Assembly (NCBI RefSeq): GCF_029167105.1
Contig: NZ_JARFML010000034.1
Location: 7,501-71,500, forward strand
Direction: 5' to 3'
Length of the DNA: 64,000 bases
Origin: Bradyrhizobium yuanmingense
Lineage (GTDB): Bacteria > Pseudomonadota > Alphaproteobacteria > Rhizobiales > Xanthobacteraceae
Part shown: piece after piece, positions 49,278 to 58,052 of the stretch
Position numbering within the stretch: the first letter of the stretch is position 1
How the letters are laid out: each line of letters opens with the position of its first letter
The notes under the pieces: model-generated
What the model saw: only the letters and a program-made list of their open reading frames with translations
Told to the model about the DNA's origin: nothing
Databases searched by the model: none
Made by a program: the position numbers and the translations under genes

Positions 49278-50120
49278 TTACGCCGCCACGACCTCCTGGC
49301 GCTGCTCGCCGAGGCCTTCGATGCCGAGCGTGACGACGTCGCCGACATTGAGGAAGGTCGGCGGCTTCATGCCGAGGCCGACGCCGGGCGGGGTGCCCGT
49401 GGTGATGACGTCGCCGGGCAGGAGCGTCATGAACTGCGAGACATAGGAGATGCACTTGGCCATGGAGAAGATCATGGTCTTGGTCGAGCCGGTCTGGCGG
49501 CGCTGGCCGTTGACGTCGAGCCACATCGACAGGTTCTGCACGTCCTTGATCTCGTCCTTGGTGGCAAGCCAGGGTCCGAGCGGGCCGAACGTGTCGTGCG
49601 ACTTGCCCTTGGTCCATTGACCCAGGCGCTCGATCTGGAAGGCGCGCTCGGAGACGTCGTTGCAGACGCAATAGCCGGCAACGTGGTTCAGCGCGTCGGC
49701 TTCCGAGACGTATTTGGCGCGGGTGCCGATGATGGCGGCGATCTCGACCTCCCAGTCGAGCTTGGTCGAGCCGCGCGGCTTCTCGACCGGATCGTTCGGG
49801 CCCGACAGCGAGGTGTTGGCCTTCATGAAGATGATCGGCTCGCTCGGGATCTCGGCGCCGGTCTCCTTGGCATGGTCGGAATAGTTGAGGCCGATCGCCA
49901 CGAATTTCGAGATGCCGGTGACGGGGGCACCGAACCGCGGCTTGCCGGAGACGGCGGGCAGCGAGGCGGGATCGAGCGCCGCCAGCTTCTTCAGGGATTC
50001 CGGCGAATAGGCCTCGCCGGTGAGGTCCTTCACATGCGCCGACAGGTCGCGCAACTGGCCGGATCTGTCGATCAGGCCGGGCTTTTCCGCCCCCTTCTCG
50101 CCATAACGAACAAGCTTCAT
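49278..50120 (-). CDS. Fumarylacetoacetate hydrolase (FAH) family protein
   Basis: A 280-residue enzyme of the FAH superfamily (hydrolysis, decarboxylation or isomerisation of acylpyruvates and related beta-diketones). The metal ligands are visible as Glu in WEVEIAAIIG and Asp in CNDVSER; the end reads DVITTGTPPGVGLGMKPP as expected. The N-terminal FAA-specific domain is short. With the GST and MBL-fold genes around it, this looks like the lower part of an aromatic or diketone pathway, for example maleyl/fumaryl-pyruvate type steps; the exact step is inference. Confidence 0.92.
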   Translation of the reverse strand: MKLVRYGEKGAEKPGLIDRSGQLRDLSAHVKDLTGEAYSPESLKKLAALDPASLPAVSGKPRFGAPVTGISKFVAIGLNYSDHAKETGAEIPSEPIIFMKANTSLSGPNDPVEKPRGSTKLDWEVEIAAIIGTRAKYVSEADALNHVAGYCVCNDVSERAFQIERLGQWTKGKSHDTFGPLGPWLATKDEIKDVQNLSMWLDVNGQRRQTGSTKTMIFSMAKCISYVSQFMTLLPGDVITTGTPPGVGLGMKPPTFLNVGDVVTLGIEGLGEQRQEVVAA

Positions 50121-50206
50121 TCTCGTTTCTCCCTGGAGATTGGACCGATCGGTTGAATAGCTTCTTGGAACAGGGCGGCGGGAAATTCAACCGCTCAAAA
50201 CGGAGA

Positions 50207-51055
50207 TCACCCCAGCGCCATAAACCTGAACGCGTCGCCGTCGCGCTCGATGTGCCCGGCCGAAAAGTGCCCGCCGATCACCAGCGTCGGCGTGTCGGCG
50301 AAGCGGCCGAACAGCGCCGCCCTGGTCGTAGCGGATTGCCCCTGGTCGGAATCGGCGGTGGAGGACCAGTCGAGATGCGCCATCTGGCAGGGGTGGTGGG
50401 CGACGTCGCCGGTGAGCAGGCCCTGCTCGCCGTCGGACCGGATCAGGACGCTCATATGGCCGGGGCTGTGGCCCGGGGTCGGGATCATGCTGATCTCCTC
50501 GCAGATCCTGTGGTCGCTCGCGATCAAATCGGCCCTGCCGGCATCGACGATCGGCTGGACGGAATCGCCGAACACGGCCTGCTTGTCCGGCTCGGTCGAA
50601 TGGTCGCGCCAATATTCGTATTCGGTCCTGCCGAAAATGTAGCGCGCCTTCGGAAAGGTCGGCACCCATGAGCCGTCGACCAGCTTCGTATTCCAGCCGA
50701 CATGGTCGACGTGGAGATGCGTGCACAGCACGGTGTCGATGCTGTCAGGCGGAAACCCCGCTGCTGTCACGGTCTCCAGAAAGGGTGTGCTGCGGTTGTT
50801 CCAGGTGGGGACGCCGCGGCCCTGCTTGTCGTTGCCAAGGCCGGTGTCCACCACGATCCGGCGCGTCGGCGTCTGCACCACCAGCGAGTGGATCGACATC
50901 TTCAGACGCCCTTCTGCGGTGGCGAAATGCGGGATCAGCCAGGGCAGCTTCTGGATCTCGTCATGGGTCGCTGCCGGCAGGATGAAGCGGGTCGAGCCGA
51001 CCGTCTCCATTTCGACGAATTTCGTGATCCTGACCTTGCCGACTTTCCACTGCAT
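50207..51055 (-). CDS. Metallo-beta-lactamase-fold hydrolase, copy 2
   Basis: A 282-residue paralogue of the protein at 47641. ATG 51055 (MQWKVGKVRITKF) follows GGGGGAGG. The shared block is THLHVDHVGWNTKL..GSWVPTFPKARYIF. The metal motifs PTPGHSPGHMSV and LLTGDVAHHP are complete. It differs in length and in the final loop (GGHFSAGHIERDGD). It flanks the FAH/GST pair on the other side from copy 1. The two copies may handle two related esters or lactones in the same pathway. Confidence 0.9.
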   Translation of the reverse strand: MQWKVGKVRITKFVEMETVGSTRFILPAATHDEIQKLPWLIPHFATAEGRLKMSIHSLVVQTPTRRIVVDTGLGNDKQGRGVPTWNNRSTPFLETVTAAGFPPDSIDTVLCTHLHVDHVGWNTKLVDGSWVPTFPKARYIFGRTEYEYWRDHSTEPDKQAVFGDSVQPIVDAGRADLIASDHRICEEISMIPTPGHSPGHMSVLIRSDGEQGLLTGDVAHHPCQMAHLDWSSTADSDQGQSATTRAALFGRFADTPTLVIGGHFSAGHIERDGDAFRFMALG

Positions 51056-51182
51056 CCGGCGCCTCCCCCGCATTCTTGCTCTTGCGCTGGAACATGCCCA
51101 TTTTCTGCCATCGAGCGCAATGGATCATCTGAGGTGATGTGGCGTTATCGCGGGGAACTGGACAGTAGCCGAAGAGGACGCC

Positions 51183-51659
51183 ATGCCAGAGCTTGCGATT
51201 TCCGCGGAGAAGGTCGCCTTCATTATCGAAAAGGCGCGCGAATTCGACGTCAAGGAGGGGGCTTCTGATCCCGACTCCGGCTCGAACGCCGCCGACGACG
51301 ATATGATGGACGTCCTCGACGACGACGGCTCCGATCCTGTCGTCCAGGAGCTCGGCAGCTTCATGATCGCGCTGAACGAGGACGAGCAGCTCGATCTCGT
51401 CGCGCTGACTTGGCTCGGCCGCGGCGACGGCACGATCGATGAATGGGACGATCTGCGCGCCCGCGCGGTGGAGGCGAGGCGTGAGTATCGCAGCCCGCGC
51501 CGCGAGACTGTGCACTATCTGCTCGGCGAGCCCATGCTGGGCGACCTGCTCGCAGACGGGCTCGACGAATTCGGCATCGACTGGACCGATGAGCGCACCA
51601 CCGCCGATTCCTCCGCTCCGAGCCAGCAGGATGAGGACGAGCCGACCAAGCAGCGGTGA
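51183..51659 (+). CDS. DUF3775-family acidic protein
   Basis: A 158-residue strongly acidic protein. The start region MPELAISAEKVAFIIEKAREFDVKEG and the middle ALNEDEQLDLVALTWLGRGDGTIDEWDDL match the DUF3775 family. An Asp run (ADDDMMDVLDDDGSD) lies near residues 38-53. The function is unknown and no catalytic motif is visible. It is divergent from the second MBL-fold gene and ends in a family D repeat. GAGGACG precedes ATG 51183. Confidence 0.78.
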   Translation: MPELAISAEKVAFIIEKAREFDVKEGASDPDSGSNAADDDMMDVLDDDGSDPVVQELGSFMIALNEDEQLDLVALTWLGRGDGTIDEWDDLRARAVEARREYRSPRRETVHYLLGEPMLGDLLADGLDEFGIDWTDERTTADSSAPSQQDEDEPTKQR

Positions 51660-51667
51660 TGATCTTA

Positions 51668-51803
51668 CCTCGCCCCGCTTGCGGGGAGAGGTCGGCGCGA
51701 AGCGCCGGGTGAGGGGGACTCTCCACGAGTCCAGCTCTCACCGTGTTTGTCGAAGCAGCCCCTCACCCCAACGCTCTCCCCGTAAGAACGGGGAGAGGGA
51801 GAG
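51668..51803. repeat. Palindromic repeat, family D copy 3
   Basis: CTCGCCCCGCTTGCGGGGAG and CTCTCCCCGTAAGAACGGGG are the outer arms, with GGCGCGAAGCGCC and TGAGGGG/CCCCTCACC parts inside. It lies between convergent genes. Confidence 0.85.
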
Positions 51804-51809
51804 GACCAG

Positions 51810-52592
51810 TTACAGCGTCCCCGGGAAAGCACCGCCATCGAGCAGGATGTTCTGGCCCGTGATGAAGCCGGCCTTGGCGCCACATAGGAAGGCGCAGGCA
51901 TAGCCGAACTCGTCGGGCTGGCCGAAGCGGCCAGCGGGGTTGAGCTTGGCGCGCTCGGCCAAAATCTGCTGCGGTGTGACACCGCGCTTGTCGGCCTCGC
52001 CCTTCGCGGTGCTGGTCAAGCGATCGGTCTCGAACGGGCCCGGCAACAGGCCGTTGATGGTGACGTTGTTGATGACAGTCTTGCGCGACAGGCCGGCGAT
52101 GAAGCCTGTGAGCCCGGCGCGCGCGCCGTTGGAGAGGCCGAGGATATCGATCGGCGCCTTGACCGCGGCCGAGGTGATGTTGACGATGCGGCCGAACTTG
52201 CGCGCCATCATGCCGTCGACCGTCGCCTTGATCAGCTCGATCGGGGTCAGCATGTTGGCGTCGATCGCCTTGATCCAGTCATCGCGGGTCCAGTTGCGGA
52301 AATCGCCGGGCGGCGGGCCGCCGGCATTGTTGATCAGGATGTCGGGCTCGGGGCAGGCCTTCAGCACCGCCTCGCGGCCCGCGGGCGTCGTGATGTCGCC
52401 GACGATCTCGGTGACCGTCACGTCGGGATAGGCCTTGCGGATCTCGTCGGCGGTCTTCTTCAGTGCTTCGGCGCCGCGCGCGGTCAGCGTGACGTGAACG
52501 CCGGCCTCGGCCAGCGAGACGGCGCAGGCGCGGCCGAGGCCCTTGCTGGATGCGCAGACGATGGCGCGGCGACCTTTGATCCCAAGATCCAC
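51810..52592 (-). CDS. SDR-family protein of the BKR-like type, lacking a normal active site
   Basis: A 260-residue SDR-fold protein starting at GTG 52592 (VDLGIKGRRAIVCASS) behind GGGAG. The nucleotide motif is CASSKGLGRA, lacking the usual T-G start. Where Y-x-x-x-K is expected the sequence reads LGLSNGARAGLTGF, so the Tyr and Lys are not conserved. This pattern matches a known BKR-like SDR subgroup whose members are annotated as 3-oxoacyl-ACP reductases but do not have the standard catalytic tetrad. The activity is therefore uncertain. It is convergent with the DUF3775 gene. Confidence 0.85.
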   Translation of the reverse strand: MDLGIKGRRAIVCASSKGLGRACAVSLAEAGVHVTLTARGAEALKKTADEIRKAYPDVTVTEIVGDITTPAGREAVLKACPEPDILINNAGGPPPGDFRNWTRDDWIKAIDANMLTPIELIKATVDGMMARKFGRIVNITSAAVKAPIDILGLSNGARAGLTGFIAGLSRKTVINNVTINGLLPGPFETDRLTSTAKGEADKRGVTPQQILAERAKLNPAGRFGQPDEFGYACAFLCGAKAGFITGQNILLDGGAFPGTL

Positions 52593-52731
52593 TGTTTCAC
52601 TCCCGTATATGTCAGGCAGGTTTTGGACAGGCCGCACTCTAGCCAAATGCGATGCTGCTGATAAGAGACGGGCTCGCATCAAAATGCATGGCGCGCGCCT
52701 GGGTGATGCAAATGCGCGGGCATGATCCGGA

Positions 52732-53244
52732 CTAGATGCGCCGCTCCTGCTTGAGGCGGTCGATCGCGGCGGCGGCTTCCGGCGGCAGCGACTTGAAGCC
52801 CATCTGGCCCAGGGTCGAGAACAGCGGCCGCAGATGCGAGCCGGCGAGGAAGGGCGGCTGGCGGTTCGCCGGCACGATCTGGTCGAACACCAGTACCAAG
52901 GTGGTGGCGACGAGGCCCACCCTGGCGGCGCCGAGCGCCGCGCCGCCGAACCGGTCGCCGATGCCGGCCTCGCCGATCGTGTCGTTCAGCGCGATGCGGC
53001 CGATATGGCCGAACAGCATTCCGACGACAACGAAGATGGCGAAGAACCAGATCCAGTTCTGCAGCAGCGGCGAGTTCGGATTGCCGGCGATCTGCGGTGC
53101 GATCAGCGGCATCAGTGCCACCGCGATCGGCGCGGCGAGCAGATAAGCGAGGATGGTCATCGCGCTGCGCAGCAGCCCGGTCCTGAACCCCAAGCCGACC
53201 GCGACGGCCAGCGTGGCATAGACGGCGAGATCGAAACTGTTCAT
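52732..53244 (-). CDS. cvpA: CvpA-family membrane protein
   Basis: A 170-residue inner-membrane protein. ATG 53244 (MNSFDLAVYATLAVAV) is used. Four spans are visible in the first 110 residues (LAVYATLAVAVGLGFRTG, MTILAYLLAAPIAVALM, WIWFFAIFVVVGMLFG and LGAARVGLVATTLVLVF). CvpA proteins are linked to colicin V production, biofilm or cell-envelope tolerance, with unclear mechanism. The C-terminal tail is soluble. It is divergent from the SDR at 53366 across a gap of about 120 bp. Confidence 0.82.
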   Translation of the reverse strand: MNSFDLAVYATLAVAVGLGFRTGLLRSAMTILAYLLAAPIAVALMPLIAPQIAGNPNSPLLQNWIWFFAIFVVVGMLFGHIGRIALNDTIGEAGIGDRFGGAALGAARVGLVATTLVLVFDQIVPANRQPPFLAGSHLRPLFSTLGQMGFKSLPPEAAAAIDRLKQERRI

Positions 53245-53365
53245 GCGAAAAAGCCCTGCCTCGACGGAACGAATGAACGCCGAGCCGATCATTCCGGTTT
53301 CAGATCGCTAAAATCGTCTGTATTGGTGGCTCCAAAGCTTAAGGGAACCGCGCAAGGAACGCGTC

Positions 53366-54127
53366 ATGTCAGACCTATTCGACGTCAGTAAAGAAACCAT
53401 CCTCGTCACGGGTGCGAGCCAGGGGCTCGGCCGGCAATTTGCCCGGGTGCTGGCGGCGCATGGTGCGGCCGTCGCGCTCGCTGCGCGGCAGACCGACAAA
53501 TTGAGGAGCCTGGAAGAGGAAATTCGCGGCAAGGGCGGCCGTGCCGCGGCAGTCTCGCTCGACGTCACCGACACCGCCTCGATCGCCAGGGCCGTCGATG
53601 CCGTCGAAGCCGCGCTCGGCCCGGTCACGGTGCTGATCAACAATGCCGGCATCGCCATCGAGAAGCTCGCGACCGAGCAGACCGAGGCGGATTGGGACGC
53701 GGTGGTCGGCGCCAATCTCAAGGGCGCCTATTTCCTCGCAACCGAAGTGGCGCGCCGCATGATCGCGCGCAAGCAGCCGGGCAACATCGTCAACATCGCC
53801 TCCGTGCTCGGCACCGGCGTCTTGAAGGCGCTCTCGCCTTACGCGATCTCCAAGGCCGGCATCATCCAGGCGACGAGAGCGATGGCACTTGAGCTCGCGG
53901 GCCAGAACATCCGCATCAACGCGCTCGCGCCCGGCTATATCGATACCGAGATGAACCACGCCTTCTGGTCGACGCCGGCAGGCGAGCGCCTCGCCAAGCG
54001 CATCCCGCAACGCCGCGTCGGCGCCGAGTCCGATCTCGACGGCGCGATCCTGCTGCTGGCATCGAATGCGTCGCGCTACATGACGGGCAGCGTGGTGACC
54101 GTGGACGGCGGGTTCTTGCTGAGTTGA
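53366..54127 (+). CDS. Short-chain dehydrogenase (classical SDR)
   Basis: A 253-residue oxidoreductase with a complete active site: VTGASQGLG (14-22), NNAG, the catalytic Ser in NIASVLGTG and Y-x-x-x-K in YAISKAG. The closing TVDGGFLLS is normal for 3-oxoacyl reductase-like SDRs. Its intact site contrasts with the altered SDRs at 40806 and 51810. It is divergent from cvpA and convergent with the GMC oxidoreductase. The substrate is unknown. Confidence 0.9.
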   Translation: MSDLFDVSKETILVTGASQGLGRQFARVLAAHGAAVALAARQTDKLRSLEEEIRGKGGRAAAVSLDVTDTASIARAVDAVEAALGPVTVLINNAGIAIEKLATEQTEADWDAVVGANLKGAYFLATEVARRMIARKQPGNIVNIASVLGTGVLKALSPYAISKAGIIQATRAMALELAGQNIRINALAPGYIDTEMNHAFWSTPAGERLAKRIPQRRVGAESDLDGAILLLASNASRYMTGSVVTVDGGFLLS

Positions 54128-54159
54128 ACGGTATTCGCCGCCCTATCCACGGGAATCAA

Positions 54160-55752
54160 TTACCGCATCTCCCCTCTGATCATATCCGCCGCCTTCTCCC
54201 CGATCATGATGGTCGGCGCATTGGTGTTGCCGCCGATCAGCGTCGGCATGATCGAGGCGTCGACGACGCGCAATCCTCCGACGCCATGCACCTTCAACGC
54301 GGGATCGACCACGGCCATCGCGTCCGTGCCCATCTTGCAGGTGCCGACGGGGTGATAGACGGTGTCGACACGCGCGCGCAGAATGGCGCGGATGTCGTCA
54401 TCCGTTGTCACACCGGATGTGAACATGTCCTTCTTCTGCAGCGCGCGCAGCGCAGGCGTCTCCATCAGCCGCCGCGTCGTCTTGAAGCCGGCCACCATCG
54501 CCTCGAGATCTTCCGCCTCGCCCAGAAAGTTCGGGTCGATCATCGGTGCTGCGAGCGGATCGGCGCTTTTCAGCCTAATACTGCCGCGGCTCTTCGGTCT
54601 GAGCAGACAGAAATGGCATGAGAAGCCTGCCTCCTTGTGCTTCTTGCGGCCGTGGTCGTCGAGCATCGCGATGACGAAGTGGAGCTGGATGTCCGGTATG
54701 TCGAGATCGGGCCGGGTCTTCAGAAAGCCGCCGCACTCGGCGAAATTGGTGGTCATCACGCCGCGCCGCTCGCGGCGATATCGCTGGATACCGCGCAGCA
54801 AGGATGGCAGCCGATTGATCGAGGCGTGAACGAAGTGCGGATAATCGGAGGCGTAGACGAATACGAAATCCGGATGGTCCTGCAGATTGCGCCCGACGCC
54901 GGGCAGGTGATGCACGACGCCGATACCGTGCGCGGCCAGCGCGTCGCCGGCACCTAGTCCCGACAGCATCAAGAGCTGCGGTGACTGGAAGGCGCCGGCG
55001 GCGAGGATCACCTCGCGGCGGGCGCGCAGCTGCTTTGTCTGCTTGCCCTGCACATATTCGATGCCGACCGCACGCCCTGATTCAAACATGATTTTCGTTG
55101 CTTGCGCCCCGGTCTCGACCCGCAGATTCGGCCGCTTGCCCAGATGGGGCGCCACATAAGCCCGCGCCGCGCTCCAGCGCTCGCCGCCCCGCTGGGTCAC
55201 TTGGTAGCTGCCGAGCCCTTCATGGTCCTCGGCATTGAAGTCCTCGCGGATGCGGAACTGCGCCTCGCGCGCGGCCTGATGGAAGATGTCGTGAATCGGG
55301 TTGTCCGAGCGCAGCCGGTTGACATGCAGCGGTCCGCCCTTGCCGTGATATTCGCCGTCGAAATCGGCGTTGTCTTCCGAGCGCTTGAAGTAGGGCAGCA
55401 CGTCCGCATAGGACCAGCCGGAATTGCCGAGCGCGGCCCAGTGGTCGTAATCCCATTTGTGGCCACGGATATAGACCATGGCGTTGATCGCCGAGGACCC
55501 GCCGAGGCCCTTGCCGCGCGGCTGATAGCCGATGCGGCCGTTCAATCCCTTCTGCGGCACGGTATCGAACCCCCAGTTGGCCGCGGCGTAAGGCAAGGCG
55601 AGCCCGAATGGCGTCGTGATCCGCCAGGTGTCATTGCGTCCGCCCGCATCGAGCAGCGCAACGGATGTCGGCGCATCCTCCGACAGCCGCCCCGCAATTG
55701 TGCAGCCGCCCGAGCCGGCGCCCACGACGACGAAATCGAATGTGTCGGTCAA
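54160..55752 (-). CDS. GMC-family flavoprotein oxidoreductase (choline-dehydrogenase-like)
   Basis: A 530-residue FAD enzyme that oxidises alcohols. FAD motif VVVGAGSGGCTIAGRLSED near the start; the GMC signature GGSSAINAMVYIRG near residue 85; LAAGAFQSPQLLMLSGLG near 265; the catalytic His in HPVGTCKMG. The start is TTG 55752 behind GGGGGGAAC. ATG options lie only in the upstream repeat. This size suits choline dehydrogenase-type or polyethylene-glycol dehydrogenase-type enzymes; the substrate is uncertain. A family B repeat precedes it. Confidence 0.92.
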   Translation of the reverse strand: MTDTFDFVVVGAGSGGCTIAGRLSEDAPTSVALLDAGGRNDTWRITTPFGLALPYAAANWGFDTVPQKGLNGRIGYQPRGKGLGGSSAINAMVYIRGHKWDYDHWAALGNSGWSYADVLPYFKRSEDNADFDGEYHGKGGPLHVNRLRSDNPIHDIFHQAAREAQFRIREDFNAEDHEGLGSYQVTQRGGERWSAARAYVAPHLGKRPNLRVETGAQATKIMFESGRAVGIEYVQGKQTKQLRARREVILAAGAFQSPQLLMLSGLGAGDALAAHGIGVVHHLPGVGRNLQDHPDFVFVYASDYPHFVHASINRLPSLLRGIQRYRRERRGVMTTNFAECGGFLKTRPDLDIPDIQLHFVIAMLDDHGRKKHKEAGFSCHFCLLRPKSRGSIRLKSADPLAAPMIDPNFLGEAEDLEAMVAGFKTTRRLMETPALRALQKKDMFTSGVTTDDDIRAILRARVDTVYHPVGTCKMGTDAMAVVDPALKVHGVGGLRVVDASIMPTLIGGNTNAPTIMIGEKAADMIRGEMR

Positions 55753-55773
55753 TGTTGTTCCCCCCCGTTCACC

Positions 55774-55877
55774 GTCATTCCGGGGCGCGCGAAGCGCGAA
55801 CCCGGAATCCATTCAGCCGCATGACGTGCTGTGAGATGGATTTTCGGGTTCGATGCTGCGCATCGCCCCTGAATGAC
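55774..55877. repeat. Palindromic repeat, family B copy 8
   Basis: GTCATTCCGGGGCGCGCGAA and GCGCATCGCCCCTGAATGAC are the ends, with ACCCGGAATCCATTC and GATGGATTTTCGGGTTC inside. It lies upstream of the GMC gene. Confidence 0.85.
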
Positions 55878-56178
55878 ACTCCGGGCGTTTCGCCCTTAAT
55901 CTTGTTGCCCCAGGCTGGCGTTTTGTGGAACTTCTGGCAAGAGCGCGCGGATTGGTGCGGAAATTGGTCGATTCCCCTGTCATAAAGTCGAAAAAAACGT
56001 TCCCGCAGCCCTTTCCAAAGGCAGCCCGCCTTGATACATACCGCCCGCACCCGACGGGCATTGCCCCTGGGGTCGCCTTCCAAGGAAGCCTTTGGGACGG
56101 AAGCGGAGAGCCAGCGCGACCAGCGCCGGCCTCAACCGACCGTCCCCAGGATGCAACCGAAGGCGCGCAAAGGTTTAA
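55878..56178. other. 300-bp non-coding stretch upstream of the initiator tRNA
   Basis: No convincing gene. It contains GGGACGG and CCGTCCC arms (near 56095 and 56145) that could form a stem, and an A-rich AGTCGAAAAAAACG segment near 55987. A 113-codon frame runs through here and across the tRNA but is not credible as a gene. The promoter of the tRNA should be in this region, but I cannot place it with confidence. Confidence 0.5.
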
Positions 56179-56255
<77 letters not shown>

Positions 56256-56265
56256 AGGAAACCTA

Positions 56266-56295
56266 AGCCCCTGAAATCGTGAGATTTCAGGGGCT
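56266..56295 (+). terminator. Terminator of the initiator tRNA
   Basis: AGCCCCTGAAATC and GATTTCAGGGGCT form a perfect 13-bp stem with a GTGA loop, followed by TTGTATTT. It lies 10 bp after the tRNA. Confidence 0.85.
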
Positions 56296-56334
56296 TTGTA
56301 TTTCAGGCTCCTGTTGAAGCCGCAACCAATCTTC

Positions 56335-56985
56335 CTAGTCTATTGATGCTGGTTCACCTGAGCGCACGGCTTCTTGGATGTGCAGAGCGATCTCGTCTTC
56401 GCTGCGGCCACCGTTGATCGCGGCGCGTCCGCCAAAGATGAAATGGGGCACCGAGCGGACGCCTGCCTCCGCAGCCAGGACCGCCTCGTGCTCGACACGT
56501 CTGTGTTGCTCGGGATCGAGCGCTATCGCACGAGCTTCTTCGCGTTCGAACCCATAGGCCACGGCGATATCCGCGAGGACATCGGCGTCTGAGATGTTCT
56601 TTGCTTCCAGAAAATGGGCACCGGTGATCGCGACCGCGAGCTGATGCTGCGTACCTCGTGCTCGCGCCGCAAGGATTAACCCGTGCGCCGCTTGCGTTCT
56701 GTAAGTCCAGAGCTGGCGGCTTAGGTCGAGGTCAAGGCCGGACGCCCGTGCTTCCGCCTCAGGCCGGGCGAACGAAGCCTTCGGATCCGTCACACCATAC
56801 CGCGAGCGGAGAAGATCCGGAATGTAGAGGCCCTCCGCTGGCGCATCGGGAAGCAAAAGGACAGGATGTTGTCGAATATCCACGTCCAGCTCAGGGAACC
56901 GTTCCGCCAGGACCTTATCGAGGCGGTGATGTCCGATGATGCACCAAGGACAGGTGATCTCGGTGTAAAGGTCGATTTGGAGCAT
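56335..56985 (-). CDS. DsbA-family (FrnE-like) thiol oxidoreductase
   Basis: A 216-residue protein of the DsbA/FrnE family. ATG 56985 (MLQIDLYTEITCPWC) follows AGAGGG. The thioredoxin-type site CPWC is at Cys12 and Cys15, and the cis-Pro is in SVPHFIF. There is no signal peptide, so it is cytoplasmic like FrnE of Deinococcus, which works in oxidative stress. The helical insert carries LWTYRTQAAHGLILA and GFEREEARAIAL. It is the last gene of a four-gene operon whose other members are an SDR, an azoreductase and an NAD(P)-binding protein, next to an HxlR regulator. Confidence 0.9.
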   Translation of the reverse strand: MLQIDLYTEITCPWCIIGHHRLDKVLAERFPELDVDIRQHPVLLLPDAPAEGLYIPDLLRSRYGVTDPKASFARPEAEARASGLDLDLSRQLWTYRTQAAHGLILAARARGTQHQLAVAITGAHFLEAKNISDADVLADIAVAYGFEREEARAIALDPEQHRRVEHEAVLAAEAGVRSVPHFIFGGRAAINGGRSEDEIALHIQEAVRSGEPASID

Positions 56986-57070
56986 TATGTCATCCCTCTG
57001 ATCGTTGAGCTTGCGGTCGTGGGTTAATCTGAGCCACTCGGCGGCGGCTGCGGCGCCTTTCATCCGTGAG

Positions 57071-57997
57071 TCAGGACGGGCTATCGGCGGGAGGCAAGCC
57101 GGGATCGATCCCGGTCATCTTTACGGACACATCCCACAGTCGTTTGGCGAACTGCGGATTCCTCGCCTCCTCAGAGGGAACACCTTCACCGGAAGGGCCG
57201 CGCAGCCCGGAGAATCCCGTCGGCCCGTAGTAACCGCCAGGCTTTATTCGTCCGGTCGCTGCGTGCAGCGCGCCCCAGGCGCCCATGGCGGGCGTGGCGA
57301 ATAGCAACCCGATCAGGGACATCGCTATGTTGCCCCACCAGCTGCCGCGGGCGAGGTTCGTTCCGACAAGACCCGGATGGCAGGCTACTGCCGTTACCGG
57401 CGCTCCTGCCGCGCTCAACCGCCGGTCCAGCTCGAAGACGAAGAGCAGGTTCGCGAGCTTGCTGGCGCCATAGCGCGGGAGCCAATTGTAGGTCTTCTGC
57501 GCGTTAAGGTCTTCCCATTCGATTTTCGCGTCCTTGTGCTGCCCGCTGCTCGTGACGACGATGCGCGATCCGGGCGTTTCCATGAGCTTGGGCAGCAGCA
57601 GCGCGGTCAACGCGAAGCAGCCAAGGTGATTGACGCCGAATGTCTGCTCGAAGCCCTGTGCTGTGCGCTTCAGCGTCGGCCCCTGCACGCCGGCATTGTT
57701 GATCAGCACGTCAACACGCGCCTCCTTGACGGCCAGTTCGGCCGCGCGTCGCACACTCGTCAGATCCGCCAGGTCAAGCGGCAGGAACGCGAGTTCAGCC
57801 CCCGGAGTCTTTTGACGAATCCGGCTCATCGCGGCTCTCGCCTTCGCTTCGTCGCGGCAGGCGAGCAGCACCCGCGCATGCCGCGCCGCCAGCGCGCTCG
57901 CCACTTCGAAGCCTATGCCGGTATTGGCCCCCGTGACGATGAAGCACTTGCCTGACTGATCGGGCACATCGGCCGTCGTAAATCCCTTGGATGGCAC
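57071..57997 (-). CDS. Short-chain dehydrogenase, retinol-dehydrogenase-like
   Basis: A 308-residue SDR. Nucleotide motif VTGANTGIG (21-29), NNAG near residue 104, Ser in VTSSGQHKD and the Y-x-x-x-K pair in RYGASKLANLL. The length and the C-terminal tail (GIKPGGYYGPTGF-like) fit the bacterial retinol/WW-domain-oxidoreductase-like group. It is the third gene of the redox operon, 55 bp from the azoreductase gene. Role: reduction of a reactive carbonyl (inference). Confidence 0.87.
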   Translation of the reverse strand: MPSKGFTTADVPDQSGKCFIVTGANTGIGFEVASALAARHARVLLACRDEAKARAAMSRIRQKTPGAELAFLPLDLADLTSVRRAAELAVKEARVDVLINNAGVQGPTLKRTAQGFEQTFGVNHLGCFALTALLLPKLMETPGSRIVVTSSGQHKDAKIEWEDLNAQKTYNWLPRYGASKLANLLFVFELDRRLSAAGAPVTAVACHPGLVGTNLARGSWWGNIAMSLIGLLFATPAMGAWGALHAATGRIKPGGYYGPTGFSGLRGPSGEGVPSEEARNPQFAKRLWDVSVKMTGIDPGLPPADSPS

Positions 57998-58052
57998 AGG
58001 TTTCTTCTCTCTCTCGACACGCGTTTGGGTCTGTCGCTCCTGAAAACCGCAC

